Source: Spirometra erinaceieuropaei
Taxonomy: Eukaryota; Platyhelminthes; Cestoda; Diphyllobothriidea; Diphyllobothriidae
Direction: 5' to 3'
Length of the DNA: 64,000 bases
Assembly: GCA_902702965.1 (NCBI GenBank)
Contig: CACRXP010000681.1
Location: forward strand, 287,548-351,547
The notes beneath the pieces are model-generated. The model had not been told where the DNA came from. It made no database searches and saw only the letters and a list, made by a program, of their open reading frames with translations. The translations under genes and the position numbers were made by a program. Positions 46,641 to 59,735 of this stretch are shown here, in pieces (positions within the stretch are counted from its first letter, which is position 1; the number at the start of each line of letters is the position of its first letter).

Positions 46641-49600
46641 CAGACGGAACATGCAGGCAGCCCAAAACCTCAGTAGATTTGTATATTTAGGGCGCATATT
46701 TCTCACTGGTTATTGTGTCTTGGCTATAGAGAACTTAAGATGGGCATTCATTTTGGAGTCATCTTACCAATGCTTCATTTTAAACTTCCCAGATTTACAG
46801 GTCGCTTTTAAGCGCACACGATTTAAAACTAGCTTTAAAAAGGCAAAGTTGCAATGCACTTCTTAACCCTGTACACAACATAGCATGTGAGACTTTCATA
46901 TTGATTCTACCGCTAAGAAACTGCAGTCTTTGATCTATTATCGATTGCTTGCTTGGTAGTGGATATCGGTACATTTTCTGAAGCAATACATCATTCCCCT
47001 CTTAAGTATGCAGCGCATGGACGGTGTTGAACGATATGCTCCCCATAAGTCTCATATCTCTTTATCAAAACGTACCACTGTATATCGTACTGTTTCTGAA
47101 ACAGTTAACTATTGGAAGACGTTGTCAATGTTCTTGGGTTTAGCTTCGACAGCGATGAGGTAACGAGACTTGAAACTTCTACTCGTGACTCGTCTCATTG
47201 AGGATGCAGTTAAAGCCCTCAGTCTACAAATTGGCTAGCGTCTTATTCATAATTTGTCCTCACTTTAAAGGCAATGTGTATAACGAAGCAAGTTATGCCC
47301 GTGAACAACCAGCCCGGCTCAGTGTCCCAGACAATCGCTGAGCTGCAGTTATTACTAGATCTTAACTGCCGCTGTGCTTAAACTTAAGTTTTATTAAAAG
47401 AAACATGATTAAAAATTTGTCGGTTTATTTCCCAGTGCCCAATAAGGAAGCGAATTCAATGTATGCCCTCGGATGTACCTACATACTAGCCTTTGTTTTG
47501 TTATAACCCGGTAAGTGTTTGGGAGGGCTTGCAAGGCGCCTGCACGATCGGTCGAATGGCTTTGAAAGTTGTCGTACATAGGCCCACATGGGAACATAAT
47601 AACTATCGTTTAACTGCGTTTTGAGTAGAATTAAAGTTTCGTGGAGATCCTGTATGGGTGAGGCCAATAGTGACATCTCAACGCATCCGTCGCCCGTGGT
47701 CAAAATGCGCCTATTAAACACGAATTAAATTAAAACCTTTCACGCAAATGCACAGTATTACTCAAGACAATCAAGAGACGTAAAGCCGAATGAACCACAA
47801 TTTGCTTGAAACACAGAATGAAGGCTAAAGACGGTATTTTGAATGCATTTACGAAGGCATTAGCAAGCAAAAACATAGATAATAAAGGTCATGCTCGTTG
47901 CCGAAAGCAAGACAATTGACGAAGGTAAAACTAGACTTGAGGCTTTTAAAGATGCCCTCATCTCCTGCCCCACAATATATTCCCGAGAGTTGTGATAAAG
48001 GGGATTATCTCTCCAAGATACTGATGGCAACGACAGAAATATATAAAATGTCAACTGCCAAGTGCAGCGTGGCATAATTTATCAATTCAATAAACCCAAT
48101 AACGGATGACAGAGCCCACTCTTGATATGAAGCACTCAGTAAGAAAAACGAGAACGTTGCTTTCGCTCGCAGTGAGTGCCAAACATGATTCTGAAACCGT
48201 TTTTCTCGAATGGATTATAGATTCCTCGTCCGGTCGAGAAGCACTTAAAGTAGAAGGGCATGTCATGCACTGTAAACCTGCTTTTTAGCTATCAGAGCAA
48301 CACGGGACCGTCAATAAAATTTTAGGGAAATCTCACTAACTGCACAGAAAGTGCACGTCCTACGACAATATCACTAGAAGCTTTGATAAACTACAAATTC
48401 ATCAGTTTTCTCTCTGGTTGTCTTACGGGTAGGTGATCTGTACGCTGTCTTATTTTGCAACAGGTAATTTAGCAACTCGAAATCCGATTAAGCTACACTC
48501 GACAGACATCGTCATGAGAAATTCTGGATAGTAAATGTTAGCGGCAACATAACGTTTATTTGGAACAACAGCTTGTCATACACTTGTACCGCGCCCTATA
48601 AAAATGACTTAATCCACATTCATTGAGCATATACTGCTTGCTTTAGACGGAAAATAGACTGTAGGAGAGTGAGAGCAAAAGTAAAAAGAAAGTACGCATC
48701 GCGTTGACAATCTAACTGAAGACCATACGTAAATAACGGAAGTGTAAGTTTTTATGTTTTAACAGATTAATAGATTAATCACTAGTTCTTTTTCCCATCG
48801 GGGCGACCATAGATGATAATGTTGATCAAACACCACTCATCTTTCCTGGTCATTTTCGTGCTACGGATACACTGCACTTCCCTGAAATTTTCATGTCAAC
48901 TTTAGGTATGTGGGGTGGCAGACAGCACTGCACGGTAGGACAATTTACTCCTTGTTCCAAAATAAATACTTTTCGTAGAGAAGAGTTGCAAGTTATGTGT
49001 TTAAGTTCGACATGAATGCGTACTGAACAGTGTAGGCGAAAAAAAAGCATTTGGACATAACTTGTGGTGAAAAATCTATTTATGTGCGGCAAGTTCATGT
49101 TCACAAGAACTTACAGCGGCTGGTCTGACATCGCCTGTTCTCTTTGTGTGGTCATTTTAACTGATGGTATACTCAAACATTTCCTAATCATATAAAGCAT
49201 ATTTTGATATAAGCAATCAGGTTTCCCGTCCGTTTCAAAATTCTATCTTGCCTGACAACTTTTATTCACAGTGAACCCTCTGCTTTTCTTACCCTGCTTT
49301 TCATTGGATACTTTCAGCCTGCTGAAATTTTTAGTAGTATACAGAAGATGGGCTTACTCCTGAATGTTGGTTTAAATTCCGAAATGTGTTTTCAGTTTGA
49401 AAAGATCTGTAATGTTGACTTTTTAAACTAATCATCTTGCAGCATTATTCTATTATAATTCAGTTGCCTCATGACGCCGAATAGCGAAAGAACTTCTCTT
49501 CGGCTGTATACCAAAATCATACTCCAGAAAAAAGCGTCTACTTAATTAGCATGCATTTTTCACTGACCTTCGATGCCCATTAAGATTCAATCATATTTCA

Positions 49601-51389
49601 AAGAAAGCACTCGTAAAAATATTCATTCTTTTGTTCCTTTAATAGAAACTTACGTTTTGTTTAAATTGTCTCTTCGGAGAAAGAGTATAATTCGGTTTTT
49701 AAAAAGTTTCGAATTATAAGATTTTTAAATATCGTGAAGTGATCATAAAATTGCCATGTCTCTGCACTTGCAATATGGCTCAATGGCGCTGCTTAATTTT
49801 ATGAACCCTAGATGGTGTTCTCTTAATACTCTAGGGAAATGTATGGTTTTCCGTACGCGGAAATTATACGGCTTGACGTTTTGGCAACCTGAATTCAAGT
49901 GTAACGGCAGAGCGAGTTCAAAATATGTTGGGAATTGGTAAAGTTTTAGGAACCCAATTAATCCATTCCATCGAGTATATAGTTTAAAGAATACGCATTT
50001 TTCTTTTGAATGAGCTAAAGAATGAATATTGTTACGCATCTTTTCATTTAATTCTGATTGAATTTTAAGGTCATCGAAAGTCAGTGGAAAAATGCTTACT
50101 AATTAAGAAGTCACTTTTATATATTATCATTTTTGAATGCAGCCAGGAAGAAGTTCGCTCAAAAGCCGGCCCCTGAGACAATTGAAGCATTATAGAATTA
50201 TCCTGCATGATGATTAGTTTTAAACACTACTTAATTAACCTTTTGCAAAAGAATACGTATTTCGGCAAACATTTCATGAGTTAGTCCACTAACTGCAGTT
50301 GGCAATTAAACAACATGTTAGTACATAAAGAGGGTGGGTCATGTGCGTAAAATGGCGTTGTCTTTATACAGTGAACAAACTAAGAGGTACACATACATGT
50401 CACTTTATCTAACATTAATACAGGAAGATCCAGAAACGTCATACCAGAATTCTAGGGTTTTAAGAAAAGTTATTATCCGTGTTACTTGCTACTGAGGAGA
50501 GAAAGAAGTCGTGCATCAGACTTAAGAAAGGATTGAAAGTAATACTGCCTAAATCCACCAAGACAACACAGGCCCTGAAGCAAGTGTTTGCGTAGGGCGC
50601 AAGTATTACGCATTGAAAATGTTTGTCTCATATACGAACATAGGGCTATAAATAAGTACATTGTCTTGCTGACATATTTGCGAGTGAGATGAAATATTAT
50701 GAGTATCATGAAATCCTCAAATACACTAATATCGTTTTCATCTTCCAGGAAAGTTTACACTTTTGGTGATAAACAACCTTTAAAAAACTGATGCATCAGC
50801 AACCACAGAACGGTTGATTTTGAAAATGGCTGAAATGCTAGTAGCGAATCGAACGCAAGTTTCTATACTAAAATGCTCCCAAGATTTGCACTTTCTGCAG
50901 GCTTAAATAATACCATCTCCATGTTCCTGTGGGCCAAAAAATCAGCACATTCGTTGAGGAGGACATTCCGTCTATTTGAATACTGAATACTTCTACTGGC
51001 TTTAATCTACCGCAATTTTTTCGGAGATACCTGTGCCTAAGAAGGCAAATCATCATGACATCGACGTACAAGATAGAGGAAGTACATATTTCCAGAATGT
51101 ACAGAATGGCGCACAACTTTTACGCGTCTAACGCGTAAGCCCTTCCGGAAGAAAGAGAATTTTTTTTTCGCCGCCTCGAATTCTTGACTTTATTTCTTGG
51201 CGAAGATATTTTCGAGACTATATACATACAAAGTTGACTAAGCTAAGGCGGTTTTCAGTAAATTTTATTGCAAAAGACTAACATTAACAGGTCCGACAAC
51301 CGATCTGATTCATTTTTGCCTTGACGAAATCCTCTTTGAAGAATATTATAAAGGTTACGTGAACAATAATATCCTATATATGCAACCCC
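46641..51389. other. No recognisable gene
   Basis: Only short, motif-free frames. A 98-residue minus frame at 50039-49743 shows no resemblance to the local family. Confidence 0.4.
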
Positions 51390-52040
51390 CATCGTTATAC
51401 TGCGTCCAAAAAAGAATTATTTCATCTCCACAGTGTCACCTCTTGGGATTGGCGTTGGCCAAAATAAAGGGAGCGTTAGTGTCAGCGCTTTCACACAGCA
51501 TAGCACTGGATTCGCCAGTTGCTTAGCCACTGCCTCGGCCGTTGCTTGCATGCGTAGGCTTTGGCATCGACTCGGTGAAGCGTATCGATTAAATGTGCGA
51601 GAATGGAACTCGGAATCGATCGGTTCTCACCTCTGTCTAGCCAGGCGGACATATGTTCACGCGCCCTTTTTGCCAGGCGTCCCGTTGTACGGCCGAGGTA
51701 TCCCACTCGACAGAGGCAAGTGAATGAGTAGATGCACATTTATGTGGCCTCCAACGGTAGTTCGCCTTTATCTCCAAAACGTAGAAGGGAGAGTTTGTAA
51801 AACATACGCGTAAATTTTCCGTGAGGAATGCTCTCGTGCTAGCCGTAGTTAAGCGCCGTCTGACAAGTTCGTTCACTGCGTCCCTTGCAAAGGGCAATCT
51901 GTTATCTGCAACTACAACAGCCGGCTTTGCTGTGCGTTCCCAAATATTTCGGAGGATAAACCTTTCGGGGTATCCGTTGCCGCAAAATGTGTTCCGCGGT
52001 CGTTGGGGTACAGTTTTAATAGCCTGCCTTTATGGGTAAG
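51390..52040 (-). mobile_element. Penelope-like element, 3' fragment with GIY-YIG
   Basis: The minus strand reads N-G-Y-P-E-R-F-I-L, then N-E-L-V-R-R-R-L-T. After one frame shift comes Y-S-F-T-C-L-C-R-V-G-Y-L-G-R-T-T-G-R-L (51725-51660) and E-H-M-S-A-W-L-D-R-G. This is the linker and GIY-YIG endonuclease of a PLE closely matching the element at 26749-28805, which shares S-S-I-L-A-H and H-R-V-N/D-V/A-K. The reverse transcriptase is truncated away. Confidence 0.7.
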
Positions 52041-52589
52041 CTGGCGGGTAATTTTAGGTGAAAGGCGCATATGGCGAATGTTATGAAAGTTTTTGAAGGG
52101 ATTTACCAGAGAAGTTTGCTTGATTTTCTCATATGAGGTTTTTATTTTGTCATCAAATATTGGTCACGATCCAGATGCCAGTTAGGGTCAAAAATCCTTG
52201 TTTTTCTTAGTTAATGATTTTGTCTCTTTTGAATTTTTTGAATACGTGCTTGACTCTCAAATCGTAGCGGTGGGCATGTCGAGGCAACCTACTTACTTTA
52301 AAATAGTTCGGGTAGCTGTAGTTTGCGTGCCGCTGTATAGCTAATCAAGAGCGCGCAAAAATCTATTAGATCAGTAAATTGTTTGACTACTGGCAACTTA
52401 AAAAGTTGCATTCGTATTTGCAGTCACCGCTCGGTGTAGTTAAGGATACAGAAAGCAGATTTCAACGAGCTGATTCGTTACGGTCGACTCACCTGACAGT
52501 GGACCTGTTAACCCGACTGCCACATGATCCTAAAACGATGTAGTTGCTCGCCTGGTTGGTAGATTAGGCCAAAGCGCCAAATGGCAGTC

Positions 52590-54216
52590 GCGCTTCCGAA
52601 AACAACTACCGACCAGTAAGCCTCACCTCCGTATGCTGCGAAGTTATGGAGCGAATAATCAAACGCAAACTGATGCGGTTTTTAGAGCAAAATCATCTTC
52701 TGTGCGATGCACAGCATGGTTTCCGCAGATGGAGGTCCTGCTTGACCAATCTACTCTACTGTCTTCAACAGTGGACCCGAGCGATTGATGAAGGAAACGT
52801 TGTGCATGTGGCCTACATAGACTTCAAGAAGGCCTTTGACAGCGTGCCACACCAACGTCTTCTATGCAAGCTCAGCCGCTTTGGGGTAAGTGGCAAGCAT
52901 TTAAAATGGATTGAACACTTTTTGGTCGGTCGGTCCAAGACTGTTCGTCTTGGTGGCCAGCAATCGACAGAGGTGCCTGTTATGAGCGGAGTACCTCAGG
53001 GCTCCGTCCTTGACCCTATCGTCCTCCTCATCTATAATGTTGACTGTATCCATGGATTGGACTGCAAAATTGCCATGTTTGCTGACGATGTAAAGCTTTG
53101 GACCGTCATCCGCAACGTGGACTCGAAAAATGGTCAGGCCACTGTCTCCTCTCATTTAATGTTACCAAATGCAACATTCTGAGGATTGGCAGAACCAGCT
53201 CTGCGCACCGGCAGACGTACTATCTAAATCACACACCGTTGCCATTGGTAGAGGTTCAGAAAGACATAGGGGTGTGGATAACATCTTCACTAAAGCCATC
53301 ATTCCACTGCTTGACAGCAGCGAAATCCGCAATGCCCAGCCTATATCTCATTAATCGGGCATTTGCCAAGTTCGACGAAGAGTGCTTTCGCAAGGTCTTC
53401 GGGATGTTTGTGCGCCCACAGTTAGAATTGTCCATTCAGGCCTGGAGACCCTGGACTGTTAAGGATCGTACCACCCTCGAAAAAGTCCAACGACGGGCAA
53501 CCAAGCTTGTCAGATGTCATAAAAACCTACCTTACGAAACTAGACTGCCAAATATTAACCTCCTTCCCCTGGACTTCAGACAACTCCGTGGCGACTTAAT
53601 TCAAACTTTTAGAATGTTACGGGGTCAGGACTGCTGCCTCGCACCCGGCGACTTCTTTGAGCTGGCCACCACTACTAGCTTGAGAGGGCACCCTCTGAAA
53701 CTACGTGTGACAGGAGCGAGACTGGACGCAAGGAGGTCCTTCTTCAGCCACAGAGTGGTAAAGGCATGGAATGCCCTGCCTGTGGACGTCGTCATGTCCT
53801 CATCCGTGGACTCATTTAAGAAAAAGCTTGGCCAGTACAGAGGTATGTACCTCCACAGCATCAGAAACTAACAAATTCCCCCTGTGCCACCCGCCCCATC
53901 CAACGTTTTATGCTACAAAGCATTCTACTCCCTATATTTTAGTAACATTACGTTTTACAATTTTCGCTATCTCCTGACCGCCACATATGCGCTTGCTTTG
54001 ATATTACTTGGTCCATTCAGAACCGTACTGGATATTGTACAATTTTGACATAGAAGGCATTCAGAGACAAATTCATAGCAGTGACCAATGCTTGTCGTAT
54101 GTGATTACTTACCTTTTTTTTCACACTTGCCTTACACGTTGTTTTTTACGACACTATTGTTACCAAAAGGGAGTTGAAAGGCGCTCGCCTACATTTCCCT
54201 TAATAAATATGATCTG
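52590..54216 (+). mobile_element. CR1/Jockey-like LINE, truncated, with internal deletion
   Basis: The first frame (to 53182) has N-N-Y-R-P-V-S-L-T, Q-H-G-F-R, Y-I-D-F-K-K-A-F-D-S-V-P, G-V-P-Q-G-S-V-L and M-F-A-D-D-V-K-L-W, so both catalytic Asp motifs are present. The second frame (53098-53871) continues with E-K-W-S-G-H, W-R-P-W-T-V-K and V-Q-R-R-A-T-K-L-V. The jump near 53130 is a small frame-changing deletion. The 3' end near 54216 resembles the other LINE ends (CCCTTAATAAA). There is no endonuclease. Inactive. Confidence 0.8.
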
Positions 54217-54227
54217 ACTTACATTGA

Positions 54228-54580
54228 AACCTAACCCGAACACTATTGCTAATCCTTAGACTAACCCTAAACCTAAAGCCAATCTTTGCCTTAAAACTTT
54301 ACCCTCACCCCAAACCCTACTCGTAGCCCTAACCTTAAAACAGAACCCTTACTGTTATTCTTGACGCTAAACCTTTCCGAAGTTTTTAAACCTAAATAAA
54401 GATTTTGCGGTTATCCTAAAATCCAACCATAAGCCTAAAACCTAGCAATAGCCTTAATCCTAACCGCAGCCTTCAAACCCATCCCTGACCTTGACCCTAA
54501 ACATAACGATGAACTCAAACCCTACCCAGAGGGTAACGAACTCTTAACGGCAAATCCTATCCCTAAGCCCAAGAAAATGG
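54228..54580 (+). repeat. Degenerate interstitial telomere-like tract (CCCTAA-type)
   Basis: About 350 nt of loosely repeated AACCCTAA/CCTAAACCC-like words (for example TAGACTAACCCTAAACCTAA and CCAAACCCTACTCGTAGCCC). TTAGGG is the common metazoan telomere repeat. The tract begins within about 12 nt of the 3' end of the LINE at 52590-54216. Confidence 0.6.
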
Positions 54581-55269
54581 TCAAACACAAGAAAACAAAA
54601 TGTTAGTCGTCTACTGAATTCAGTCATAGTACGTCGGCAATAGCATATCAGCACACAAGGAAGGGGTTTTCGGACCCCACAGAAAAGAATTAGAATTTTC
54701 TTTAAAATTGAAAGGAGGATTATATACACAATCAATGAAGTTTCTTCTACAGCGTGTGTAAATAGGTGGTGAAGGTACAATGGATATGACTGCCTATTGA
54801 GCACAACAAAAGGAATGTATCCGCTCCAACACGGACTATTTCGACTTGGTTACCATTTCACAGTTACCGTCTCTGACTTTGATACTGGAACCGTACGTAC
54901 AGAATTGCTTTGTGCATTTTTGGAATATTTGTTCACGCATCGAAATTCGCCAGGAACCTGAATTAAGTGCAGTTTGCTTATCATCACGGTCGAACTGACT
55001 ATGCATCTGACTACGCAACCGAATCGCGGCTATTCGGCCTAAACAACCGACTCGCAGCTATACAGCCTAGGAAACCAATCGTTCAAAATCCTTCAAGGTC
55101 TGCAGATATTCAAGTACAACGAGATCTACAAAGGGCTGAGTCGCTTCTGATTAAATTCCACAAAATTTATCATATTTGAAGTATTTTTTTGCTTATTGAG
55201 TTTTGAATACTCACAATAATTCGTCATATACAAGCCGACGTATTCGTTATAACATCGAAAGCGAAATTA
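54581..55269. other. Unassigned stretch before the LINE at 55270
   Basis: May include the LINE 5' untranslated region. No domain seen. Confidence 0.3.
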
Positions 55270-58200
55270 TACCTACTATATCATGTCGAAGTTTATGGAA
55301 TCTCAGCAAGCTAACGGTAATGGTACGGCCAACGACGGCACCTCGTTGGACGACAAATCTGGTAAGACGTCCTTCGCTCTACCTGCGCTTCCAGCCAACG
55401 ACCAGCAAAGCGTGCAAAATGCGAAATTACCGCAAAAAGTGCGAAGTACGAAGATGAGCCTTGTGTTGGGTACGCAGATATCCAAATCAAAGTAGGACAA
55501 CTCGAAAAGTAGCTTACTGATTTAAGGACGCTCGTAAAACAGATCCAAGACGACCAGAACGTGTCCAGTGTTAGAGTCCCAAAAACGAAAAGCAAAATGC
55601 AAAAAACGCGGAAAAAGTATCTCCTCGGGGACATCTTCTATCAAGAGTAGCAACCCAATAGCCAAAACCGCAGACGCCAGTAACAGCAGGACAACGAGAA
55701 CGAAGCCGCCGATAAGGGCAGACTCGATTCCCACGCAAGATGTCTTAAGCGATGTCACACAAAAATTACCTGGCGCAGAAGCTATCTCGCTTAAGCCTCT
55801 TGCTGTAAGTGACGGGAATTCTCTTCTGCCTCGAGACGATATACCTGGGTCATCCAGTCCACTGTTGCCCTCTTGTTCTGGCAACCACCCCGTTCGCACT
55901 GCAGAACACGTATCTGAATGCGAAGACACGAAACCGTGGGTAGAGAGGAGAGGGAAACGTCATGACAGGAGTCTGAAGACACAGACGGACCTGATGGGTT
56001 GTTCGGGACAGTTGGTAGAGAACAAAAGTATGCATCCCAGTGACGACTCCGCAAATCGTCGTCACCCACATTCAGCGAATTCATCGGAAAGGCAAATTAA
56101 GGAGGACCATGTTCGCCAGCGGTGTCTGGTTATTCAGGAGTTGTCGGAATCGAATGCAGTTAGACCTGAAGACCGTGTCTCGGAAGACCTTGCTTCTTTT
56201 CATGGTCTACTAAATCAGTTACTCCAGGCAGACATTGTAATAAAGGTTCTGAAGGGATTTCGGATAGGAAAACGGAGTTAAGGCAGGCCAGCAGCACAAC
56301 CACCTCGCCCTCTGAAAATTAAGCTAGAGAACAAAGAGCAAATAAAGTTGATCCTCTCTTAAAAAACCGACCTCAGAAACACACACAAACAGGTTTTTTT
56401 TCCACCGGACTATTCACCAGCGGAACGGCTGAAACGCCGGGAACTTGTCTTGGAGTAAAAATCAAGAATGAAGGGTGGCGAACACAATCTGGCTATCTTC
56501 AAGGGGAAGTTAGTTCGGAAATATATGTCGTTTCAGTGGAACCAGACTCTAATACCAAGAACGACGGCAGCTACTCAGCTAACACACATACCTTCGTTGA
56601 ACCACCTGCTCAAGGCGACAACACAGGTAAGCGCGTAATGTCCAATGATCTGATTGAAGCAACGCATATAAATGGAACCCATCAGCCGAGAGAACATGGC
56701 GTTCGAGACAACGGAGGAATGCTCAAAATAGTAACAAATGAAACGGGAAAATCGGCTGGCGGAAAACTCAGGTGCTTGTACACGAATGCCCAAAGCCTCA
56801 TATCCAATCTAGATGAGCTAAAACTTTGCATGCCGAGCGGTCTCCAGATGTTTTAGCAGTAACCGAGACCTGGCTGTCCGGGAATATTAGCGATAACAAA
56901 GTAGCCTTGCCTGGATGCCAGATTTATCGGAAGGACAGGGAACATCGTCAGGGTGGTGATATAGTTGTGTATGTGAATGAATGCCTGGCAGTGTCGGTAA
57001 ACACCACCAAGTTTGCGTGCGACACGGAAGCTATTTGGTCGACCATCAAGGCTACCGCTTTCCCGTGTCTCTATGTCCTCACTGTCTACCGACCACCTAG
57101 AACAGACCATATCGCCGACGCTCAACTATTAGAGCAGCTGGAGAAATTTCCCAGTCGACCTAACGTCATGATCATGGGCGACTTCAACGCACCAGGAACA
57201 AACTGGAATACCCTCCAAGTGTCAGGTCCAAAATCGGCATTCGATTACCGCCTGTAGAGTAAAACACAAAATGCGTGCCTCACACAACATGTCATGTTCC
57301 CAAGGAGAACACGTGAAGGACAAAGGGCAAACTGCCTTGATCTGGTTTTTACGAAAACACCAGACAGCATAGACGAGATCACCTCCATGCCGCCTCTTGG
57401 CCGAAGTGATTACATAATGCTGATGTGGGATTATTCGTTATTCTCCATTTCGCATTATCTAGAACAAAAAAGACGGAATGTTTAGCGAGGCGACTGCAAT
57501 CAGATGAGGGCAAACTTATCCGGTCTCGACTGAGGCTCGTTGTTTACGGGAAATGCCAACGATGACTGGGAGCTGTTCAAGAATGTCCTTCTGCAGCTTA
57601 TCAATAACCACTGCCCACTGACTAGTGTAAGACTGAATAAACGCCCTGGGTGGCTAAATAGGAACCTTAAGAAAGAAATCAACAGGACGCACAAATTGTG
57701 GAGAAAATACTGCGTCACTGGGCAATTTGAATATTTCAACACAGATAAGACACACAGAAACAAACTGAGGAACCTGATCATGAAAACGCGACGGGACTTC
57801 GAGAAGAACTTGTTACAAATAGCAACGCAGAACCCAAAATTACTCTACAGTTACCTCCGACGAAGTACAAAGAATAGGCATCAAATCCCCTTAATAAGGA
57901 CTACTGATGGCGTTAAGATTGCTGATAGTAGGGATAAAGCTGCGTATTTTTCACAGTTTTTCCAATCAGTCTACACAAAGGAGTCAGGGTTCATTCCTCC
58001 ACAGAAGGACTGCCGACCCCAAGTGTCAGCGATATCATCTTCTCAGAAGGCATCGTCCGAAGAGAAATGGAGGCATTGAACGAATCGAAGTCACCAGGAA
58101 TAGACGAGATTCCAACCAAGCTTCTGACGGAACTTGCCAGTGAGCTTTCTGTGCCTTGGTCGATGCTCTTTCAAACGTCATTTTACACTAGAACACTTCC

Positions 58201-59735
58201 TATCGATCGGAAGCTGGCGCATTTAACTCCGCTTTACAAAGGATGTAACAGGGCAGCGACGACAAATTACAGGCCCATAAGTTTGACTTGCATTCTCTGC
58301 AAAGTTATGAAAAGTATCATAAAGAGTGAACTGATGCAATTCCTGGAAGTTCACGGCCTACTATCGAAATGCCAACATGGGTTCCGGAAGGGAAGATCCT
58401 GCACGACAAACTTGCTGCAATCTCTCCAGAGCTCCACTCAAGCTCTCGTTGACAGGCACGAGGTCCACATAGCCTTCATCGAATTCCAGAAGGCGTTGGA
58501 CACTGTGCCACACCAGAGGCTCATACATAAACTTAAAAAAATAGGGATCAGTGGCAACTTCCTTAAATGGATTGAAAACTTCCTTGTGGGTCGACACCAG
58601 GTTGTCTGCATCGGTCGGGGATAATCAGACCCTGCTATGGTCGAGAGTCTTGTCCCCCCAGGGTTCAGTACTGGGACCCATTTTGTTCCTTATCTACGTG
58701 GACGATGCTGCAAGAGCTTTAGACTGCGATGTAGCAATGTTTGCTGAGGACATGAAGATATGGAGTGTAATTCGGGGTCCTGCCGACGAAGACAGACTGC
58801 AGATGAACCTAAATAGGTTGAAGGAGTGGTCAAACCGTTGGCTCCTGCGGTTCAACGTTACCAAAGGTAGCATACTTCGCCTAGGCCATACAGCCAGATC
58901 TGCCAGCACAAGAAACGACTTTCTGGGCGGTGCAGCCTTAAAAGAGGTCGAAGCCCAAAAAGACATCGGCGTGCAGACGACCAGTTACCTACAGCCATGC
59001 GCACACTGTTCGAGAGTGGAAAAAACTGTAATGTCCCTACTGTACTCCATCAAGCGTGCGTTTATGGACTTTGACGAAGACGTTTTCTCTAAGACATTGG
59101 GAACATTCGTCCGGCCGCATTTAGAGTACGGCATACAAGCTTGGAGGCCGTGGGCTGTTGAGGATCAAAACTGCCTCGAAAGGGTCCAGAGGAGAGCCAC
59201 GAATATGTTTAGGGGTCAAAGCTCCTTTGCTTATGCAACTCGCCTAGTAAATCTCAACCTCTTTCGTTTGAGTTACAGGCAACTTCGCGGGGATCTCTTG
59301 CAAGCCTTCCGCATTGTTAGGGGGTTGGATTGCAGTCTGGTCTTCGATGACTTCTTTGAATTTGTTACCACGACCAAACTCCGAGGTCACCCGTTAAAAC
59401 TGCGCACTCAGCATGCAAGGTTGGATATACGGAAGTTCTCCTTCTCTGTTTGAGTGGTCAAACCATGGAATGCCCTTCCCGCAGATGTTGTGATGTCACC
59501 ATCCATACAAAGTTTTAAAAAGAATCTTGACATATTTATGTTCCAAAATGACCAAGAGCGATGAGAACTAGAGCTCGCCCCTGTAACCCGTTCACATTTT
59601 GTCCTACAATTATGGGCGTGTGTGAACTATTTCAGCCCAGAGCATTTATCTATATACCACACCTTTTTTACGTTGCAAATAGGGTACTCAAATGCTTACG
59701 CCTATTTCCCTTAATAAACTGAACTGAACTGATTT
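55270..59735 (+). mobile_element. Near-full-length but decayed CR1-like LINE (ORF1, APE endonuclease, RT)
   Basis: ORF1-like parts are 55283-55495 and 55568-56281. The latter is Lys/Ser-rich and ends with R-C-L-V-I-Q-E-L-S-E-S-N-A, P-E-D-R-V and F-R-I-G-K, a pattern of CR1/Jockey-type ORF1 or linker proteins. The endonuclease lies in 56760-57480: Y-T-N-A-Q-S-L, T-E-T-W-L (metal-binding Glu), Y-R-P-P, M-G-D-F-N-A-P (Asp/Asn) and R-S-D. The RT lies in 57540-59453: S-K-S-P-G-I-D-E-I-P, N-Y-R-P-I-S-L-T, F-I-E-F-Q-K-A-L-D (motif A, altered), P-Q-G-S-V-L-G-P, then M-F-A-E-D-M-K (motif C FADD changed to FAED), W-R-P-W and V-Q-R-R-A-T. At least four frame breaks make it inactive. The 3' tail is AATAAACTGAACTGAACTGA. 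Confidence 0.8.

Noticed and set aside
49743..50039. Possible extra member of the secreted family
   Set aside because: No D-I-T-Y-W, C-P-R or C-x-Q-stop signature and no matching exon length.
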